A stretch of 64,000 bases of DNA, from the NCBI GenBank assembly GCA_963792385.1, contig CAWBVZ010000007.1, positions 868,001 through 932,000 on the forward strand, read 5' to 3'. Position 1 is the stretch's first letter. Each line of letters opens with the position of its first letter. The notes beneath the pieces are model-generated. The model made no database searches. It saw nothing but the letters and a program-made list of their open reading frames with translations, and was not told the origin of the DNA. Position numbers and translations under genes: made by a program. Below are positions 60,942 to 64,000 of this stretch, piece by piece. This DNA comes from DASSUW01 sp963792385. Its GTDB lineage: Bacteria > Actinomycetota > Thermoleophilia > Solirubrobacterales > Solirubrobacteraceae.

Positions 60942-62621
60942 ATGAAGAGCAGCCTGGAGATCGCGCAGGAAGCGACACTTCAGCCGATCGAGGCGATCGC
61001 GGAGCGCGCGGGTCTGCTGCCCGAGGAGTTTGAGCCCTACGGTCGTTACAAGGCCAAGGTGTCGCTCGACGTCATCCGCCGACTGGACGACGGCCCGAGC
61101 GGCAAGCTCGTCTGCGTGGCGGGGGTCACGCCGACGAAGGCCGGCGAGGGCAAGACCACCACGGCCGTCTCACTGACGCAGGGGCTCGGGGCGATCGGGC
61201 GCAACCCGCTGCTGTGCCTGCGCGAGCCGTCGCTCGGGCCGGTGTTCGGCGTCAAGGGCGGAGCGGCCGGCGGCGGCCTGACGCAGGTCGTGCCGATGGA
61301 GGACCTGAACCTTCACTTCACCGGTGACATCCACGCGGTCGGAGCGGCCAACAACCTGCTCGCGGCGCTGCTCGACGCGTCGATCCTGCACGGCAACCCG
61401 CACTCGATCGACGCTCTCCAGGTCGCATGGAAGCGCGCGCTCGACATGAACGACCGCGCGCTGCGCCAGATCACGCTCGGGCTGGGCGGACGGGCGAACG
61501 GCTACCCGCGCGAGTCGGGCTTCGACATCACCGCGGCCTCGGAGGTCATGGCGATCCTCGCGGTGTCGCGTGACCTGCACGACCTCCGCAGGCGACTGGG
61601 CGCGATCACCGTCGCGCGGTCGTACACGGACAGCAAGCCGGTGACCGCCGAGGACCTCGGCGCCGCCGGGGCGATGACCGTGCTGCTCAAGGAGGCCCTG
61701 AAGCCCAACCTGATCCAGACGCTCGAGGGCCAGCCGTGCCTGATGCACGCCGGCCCGTTCGCGAACATCGCGCATGGCAACTCGTCGCTCGTGGCCGACC
61801 TCGCGGGGCTCAAGCTCGCCGACTACGTCATCACCGAGTCCGGCTTCGGGTCCGACATGGGGATGGAGAAGCTGTTCAACATCGTCTGCCGCGGTGGCGG
61901 GCTGGTTCCGAGCGCGGTCGTGCTCGTCGCCACCGTGCGCGCCTTGAAGCACCACGGCGGCATCGAGGACGACCCGCGCGTCGCGCGCGCCCGCGACCTG
62001 GCGGCGATCGCAGTCGGCGCCGCGAACCTCCACCGGCACCTCGCGATCGTGCGCAGCTTCGGTCTGCCGTGCGTCGTCGCGGTCAACCGCCGGCCGGGCG
62101 ACACGGACGAGGAGGTCGAGCTCGTGCGCGAGCTCGCGCTCGAGGGCGGTGCGCAGGCGGCCGAGGTCAACGACGGCTTCACCCGCGGCGGCGAGGGCGC
62201 GGCGGCGCTCGCGGAGGCCGTCGCCGACGCCTGCGAGCAGCCGTCCGACTTCACGCTGACCTACCAGTCCGACGACTCGATCGAGGACAAGATCCACAAG
62301 GTCGCGACCAAGGTCTACGGCGCTGCCGACGTCGTCTTCTATCTCGACGCGCAGCGCAAGATCCGGCAGTACCAGGACGACGGGCTGGGCCGACTGCCGA
62401 TCTGCATGGCGAAGACCCACCTGTCGCTCTCTGCCGACCCCGCGCTGCGCAACGCGCCGGAGAACTTCACGCTGCCGGTACGCGACCTGCGGGCCTACAC
62501 GGGAGCCGGCTGGCTCGTGCCCTTGTGCGGCGACATCCAGCAGATGCCCGGGCTCGGGAAGACGCCCGCCGCGCTGAACGTCGACATCGATGCGGACGGC
62601 AAGACGGTCGGTCTGTTCTAA
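60942..62621 (+). CDS. fhs: Formate-tetrahydrofolate ligase
   Basis: 559 residues, full length. Catalyses ATP + formate + tetrahydrofolate to 10-formyl-tetrahydrofolate. P-loop TPTKAGEGKTTT near residue 64, then EPSLGPVFGVKGGAAGGGLT and GPFANIAHGNSS; C-terminal GAGWLVPLCGDIQQMPGLGK. ATG 60942 has an AGGAGAGAG ribosome site. It converges with a cyclodeaminase gene (4-base overlap), and lies beside a dead formate dehydrogenase gene. Confidence 0.96.
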   Translation: MKSSLEIAQEATLQPIEAIAERAGLLPEEFEPYGRYKAKVSLDVIRRLDDGPSGKLVCVAGVTPTKAGEGKTTTAVSLTQGLGAIGRNPLLCLREPSLGPVFGVKGGAAGGGLTQVVPMEDLNLHFTGDIHAVGAANNLLAALLDASILHGNPHSIDALQVAWKRALDMNDRALRQITLGLGGRANGYPRESGFDITAASEVMAILAVSRDLHDLRRRLGAITVARSYTDSKPVTAEDLGAAGAMTVLLKEALKPNLIQTLEGQPCLMHAGPFANIAHGNSSLVADLAGLKLADYVITESGFGSDMGMEKLFNIVCRGGGLVPSAVVLVATVRALKHHGGIEDDPRVARARDLAAIAVGAANLHRHLAIVRSFGLPCVVAVNRRPGDTDEEVELVRELALEGGAQAAEVNDGFTRGGEGAAALAEAVADACEQPSDFTLTYQSDDSIEDKIHKVATKVYGAADVVFYLDAQRKIRQYQDDGLGRLPICMAKTHLSLSADPALRNAPENFTLPVRDLRAYTGAGWLVPLCGDIQQMPGLGKTPAALNVDIDADGKTVGLF

Positions 62622-63091
62622 GAGCCCAGGTTCGTCTCGACCAGCAGCGCGGCCGCCGCGCCGGCGGCCTCGGCGAGCAGCCGACCGGTCTCCGCGTCGC
62701 CGCGCACGGCGGCGCTGACGTCGGTGCCCACCCGCCGCGCCAGCACGACGACCTCGTCGGCCACGGCGGCGATCTCGCGCGGCACCGCGCTGGCCCCCTC
62801 CAGCGCGGCGGCGATTCGCTCTCGCCGCGCCGGATCGTCCGCCGGAAGCCGCTGCGCCTCGAACACCGGCGCGTACGACGTCAGCTCCCGCTCCGCCAGC
62901 TCGAGTGCGCGGCCGCGCAGCGCACGGGCTGCGTCGGCGTCGCCGGCATCGCCGATCCGGGCGGCCATCTCCACGAGCGCGGCCGCCAGCGCGCACACGA
63001 TCGCGGCCGAGGACCCGCCGCCCGGCGCGGGCGTCGGCGCCGCCACGGCATCGAGCAGGTCGGCGAGTCGCTGCTCCGCAAGAGCGGCCAT
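62618..63091 (-). CDS. Cyclodeaminase/cyclohydrolase family protein (FchA/FTCD-like)
   Basis: 157 residues of the formiminotransferase-cyclodeaminase C-domain family: LADLLDAVAAPTPAPGGGSS is the folate-binding signature. Members include FchA, methenyl-tetrahydrofolate cyclohydrolase, the next step after Fhs in C1 metabolism. It is about 50 residues shorter than FchA. Opposite strand to fhs, so linked by position and not by operon. Confidence 0.85.
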   Translation of the reverse strand: MAALAEQRLADLLDAVAAPTPAPGGGSSAAIVCALAAALVEMAARIGDAGDADAARALRGRALELAERELTSYAPVFEAQRLPADDPARRERIAAALEGASAVPREIAAVADEVVVLARRVGTDVSAAVRGDAETGRLLAEAAGAAAALLVETNLGS

Positions 63092-63332
63092 GGCCCGCGA
63101 GTCTAATTAGGCCCGCGGGCGCCGGCGTGGACTCGCATCGGACTTCGGGGTCCCGGAGATCACGCGCGGACCCGATGCCCAACGCAATTGGGAGCGTCGC
63201 ATGTGGCCCGTTCCGCGCTCGTGGGGGTGGTGACCGCGCCGGCGTGCTGTGCCGGCCGCGCGCCGGGCGGTCGCGCGGCCGGCGGACCGATGAGGTTCAG
63301 CACGCTCCGCCGGATCAGCCTGAAGACGCGCA
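63092..63332. other. No gene seen
   Basis: GC-rich stretch between the cyclodeaminase-like gene and a small minus-strand ORF. The open frames have no ribosome site and show no protein-like pattern. Confidence 0.4.
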
Positions 63333-63542
63333 TCACACGTGCGGGGTTGCGGACGTGGGATGCGGGGCGTCTTCGCTTGACGGCCGGCGAAGAGGGTGGA
63401 AGGCCAGTCGCCGCGATCGTCGCGGCCGCAGCCGGCTCCTTCCGGGGCCGGCCACGGGCCGGCCACTGCGGCTCGAGGTCGGCGAGGCAGCTGCGCTGCG
63501 CTGTTGCTGCGCGAGCTGCACGAGGATGATTGGGTGGATCAT
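63333..63542 (-). CDS. Small basic ORF with strong ribosome site
   Basis: 69 residues (MIHPIILVQLAQQQRSAAAS at the start, then Arg/Pro-rich). GAAGGAGA lies 5 bases before the ATG. The MIHP-I-x-x-QLA opening recalls tiny actinobacterial proteins of unknown role. It lies downstream of a hairpin ending the next minus-strand gene. May be real only over its N-terminal half. Confidence 0.45.
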   Translation of the reverse strand: MIHPIILVQLAQQQRSAAASPTSSRSGRPVAGPGRSRLRPRRSRRLAFHPLRRPSSEDAPHPTSATPHV

Positions 63543-63574
63543 GGAGGTCTCCTTCAGTAACGGGGGAAGTCGGC

Positions 63575-63602
63575 GAGGCGCCGGCCCGGGAGCCGGCGCC
63601 TC
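63575..63602. terminator. 11-bp hairpin terminator
   Basis: GAGGCGCCGGC, loop CCGGGA, GCCGGCGCCTC, starting 10 bases after the stop of the partial minus-strand gene at 63612. A strong GC-rich hairpin without T tract, as is common in high-GC actinobacteria. Confidence 0.7.
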
Positions 63603-63611
63603 ACGCTCGGG

Positions 63612-64000
63612 TTAGACGGCCACGCGGCGGCCGCGCACGCGCGACTGGCGTGCGAGTCCGGCGGTGCCGGCGGCAGCGAGGCCGATACCGGCGAGTCCGA
63701 TGCCCAGAACGAGCCAGACATCGTCGTCGCCACCGCCGCCGTTCGCCGTGGCCGGCGTCGCCGGCTCGGGCTTGGGAAGCGGCGCGGGGTTGAGCGACCA
63801 CGTCGGCTGGCCGGGCTGGAACTTCGGCTGCGGGTGGGCGGCCTGCCAGGCGGCGTCCTGGGCGCGCTCGCCGCGGTAGTCCTGGTGGGGCGACGAGGTC
63901 GTCCCCGCCAGGCTGGACGTCCGGTCGGCGGACCGGTCGACGGTGTCGATCGGCCGGGCGAGCGCCGGCGAGGCGGCGACGGCGCTGGCCGCCAGGGCGG
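63612..64000 (-). CDS. Secreted/membrane-anchored protein, N-terminus outside window
   Basis: 129 C-terminal residues. The visible start (ALAASAVAASPALARPIDTV) is the end of a signal peptide; a polar Pro/Gln-rich stalk follows (WQAAHPQPKFQPGQPTW), then a C-terminal membrane helix (VWLVLGIGLAGIGLAAAGTA) and an Arg-rich tail (RQSRVRGRRVAV). The layout is that of a surface protein anchored by its C-terminus. No domain recognised. The promoter and true start lie beyond base 64000. Confidence 0.8.
   Translation of the reverse strand, partial: ALAASAVAASPALARPIDTVDRSADRTSSLAGTTSSPHQDYRGERAQDAAWQAAHPQPKFQPGQPTWSLNPAPLPKPEPATPATANGGGGDDDVWLVLGIGLAGIGLAAAGTAGLARQSRVRGRRVAV

Overview
This is a GC-rich, densely coded window with heavy use of GTG/TTG starts and 1-4 base gene overlaps. 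The gene content points to a soil actinobacterium: a SigB/SigF-type sigma factor, F420-type oxidoreductases, LAL-type LuxR regulators, UgpC-type sugar ABC ATPases, a KaiC-like ATPase, and LtrA. The order Solirubrobacterales (Thermoleophilia) is my best guess, by inference only. There is no rRNA, no complete tRNA and no CRISPR array.

Layout. 1-4.9 kb: partial sigma factor, then a short operon of MerR/pseudo-receiver regulator, double-domain KaiC-like ATPase, small helical protein and FAD/Rieske oxidoreductase. 5.0-8.5 kb: a patchy zone of small genes, msrA, a hydrolase and gene scraps, ending in a tRNA-Leu 3' fragment next to an integrase remnant. This looks like the scar of an integrated element. 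8.5-15 kb: carboxymuconolactone decarboxylase with MerR, then a GH5 glycosidase divergent from LacI, a sugar-binding lipoprotein and two permeases (no ATPase). 14.9-26.5 kb: a second carbohydrate/polyol ABC system on the minus strand with DeoR and two different ATPases. It is divergent from an aldehyde dehydrogenase, DJ-1/PfpI, alpha/beta hydrolase, Fe-alcohol dehydrogenase operon, with a GntR/HAD pair converging on it. Repeated TCTTGCA operators sit between the two arms.

26.6-31.1 kb: secreted RTX-repeat protein, glutathione-independent formaldehyde dehydrogenase, VOC protein, lipoprotein. 31.2-36.3 kb: a minus-strand operon of a membrane Ser/Thr kinase with a C-terminal beta-propeller, a cyclic-nucleotide-binding protein, and a large membrane Fe-S/2Fe-2S/FAD fusion oxidoreductase. 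This is the most system-like set in the window. 36.5-47.8 kb: single-gene accessory functions (PPOX, VOC, secreted propeller, XRE/SnoaL pair, MFS exporter, LuxR, YCII, deaminase-methyltransferase fusion, phosphotransferase, PEP mutase-like). 47.9-53 kb: LAL regulator followed by three stacked inverted repeats and a hydrolase/NAD(P)-binding operon.

53-57.7 kb: a complete siderophore ABC importer divergent from a siderophore-interacting flavoprotein; two near-identical palindromes lie directly against the two start codons. 57.7-64 kb: LtrA, SH3-like secreted protein, PaiB/CBS pair, a frameshifted NAD-formate dehydrogenase pseudogene beside intact formate-tetrahydrofolate ligase, cyclodeaminase-like protein, and a partial surface protein. 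Together with the formaldehyde dehydrogenase, these suggest C1 metabolism in which free formate now goes to tetrahydrofolate rather than to CO2 through this FDH.
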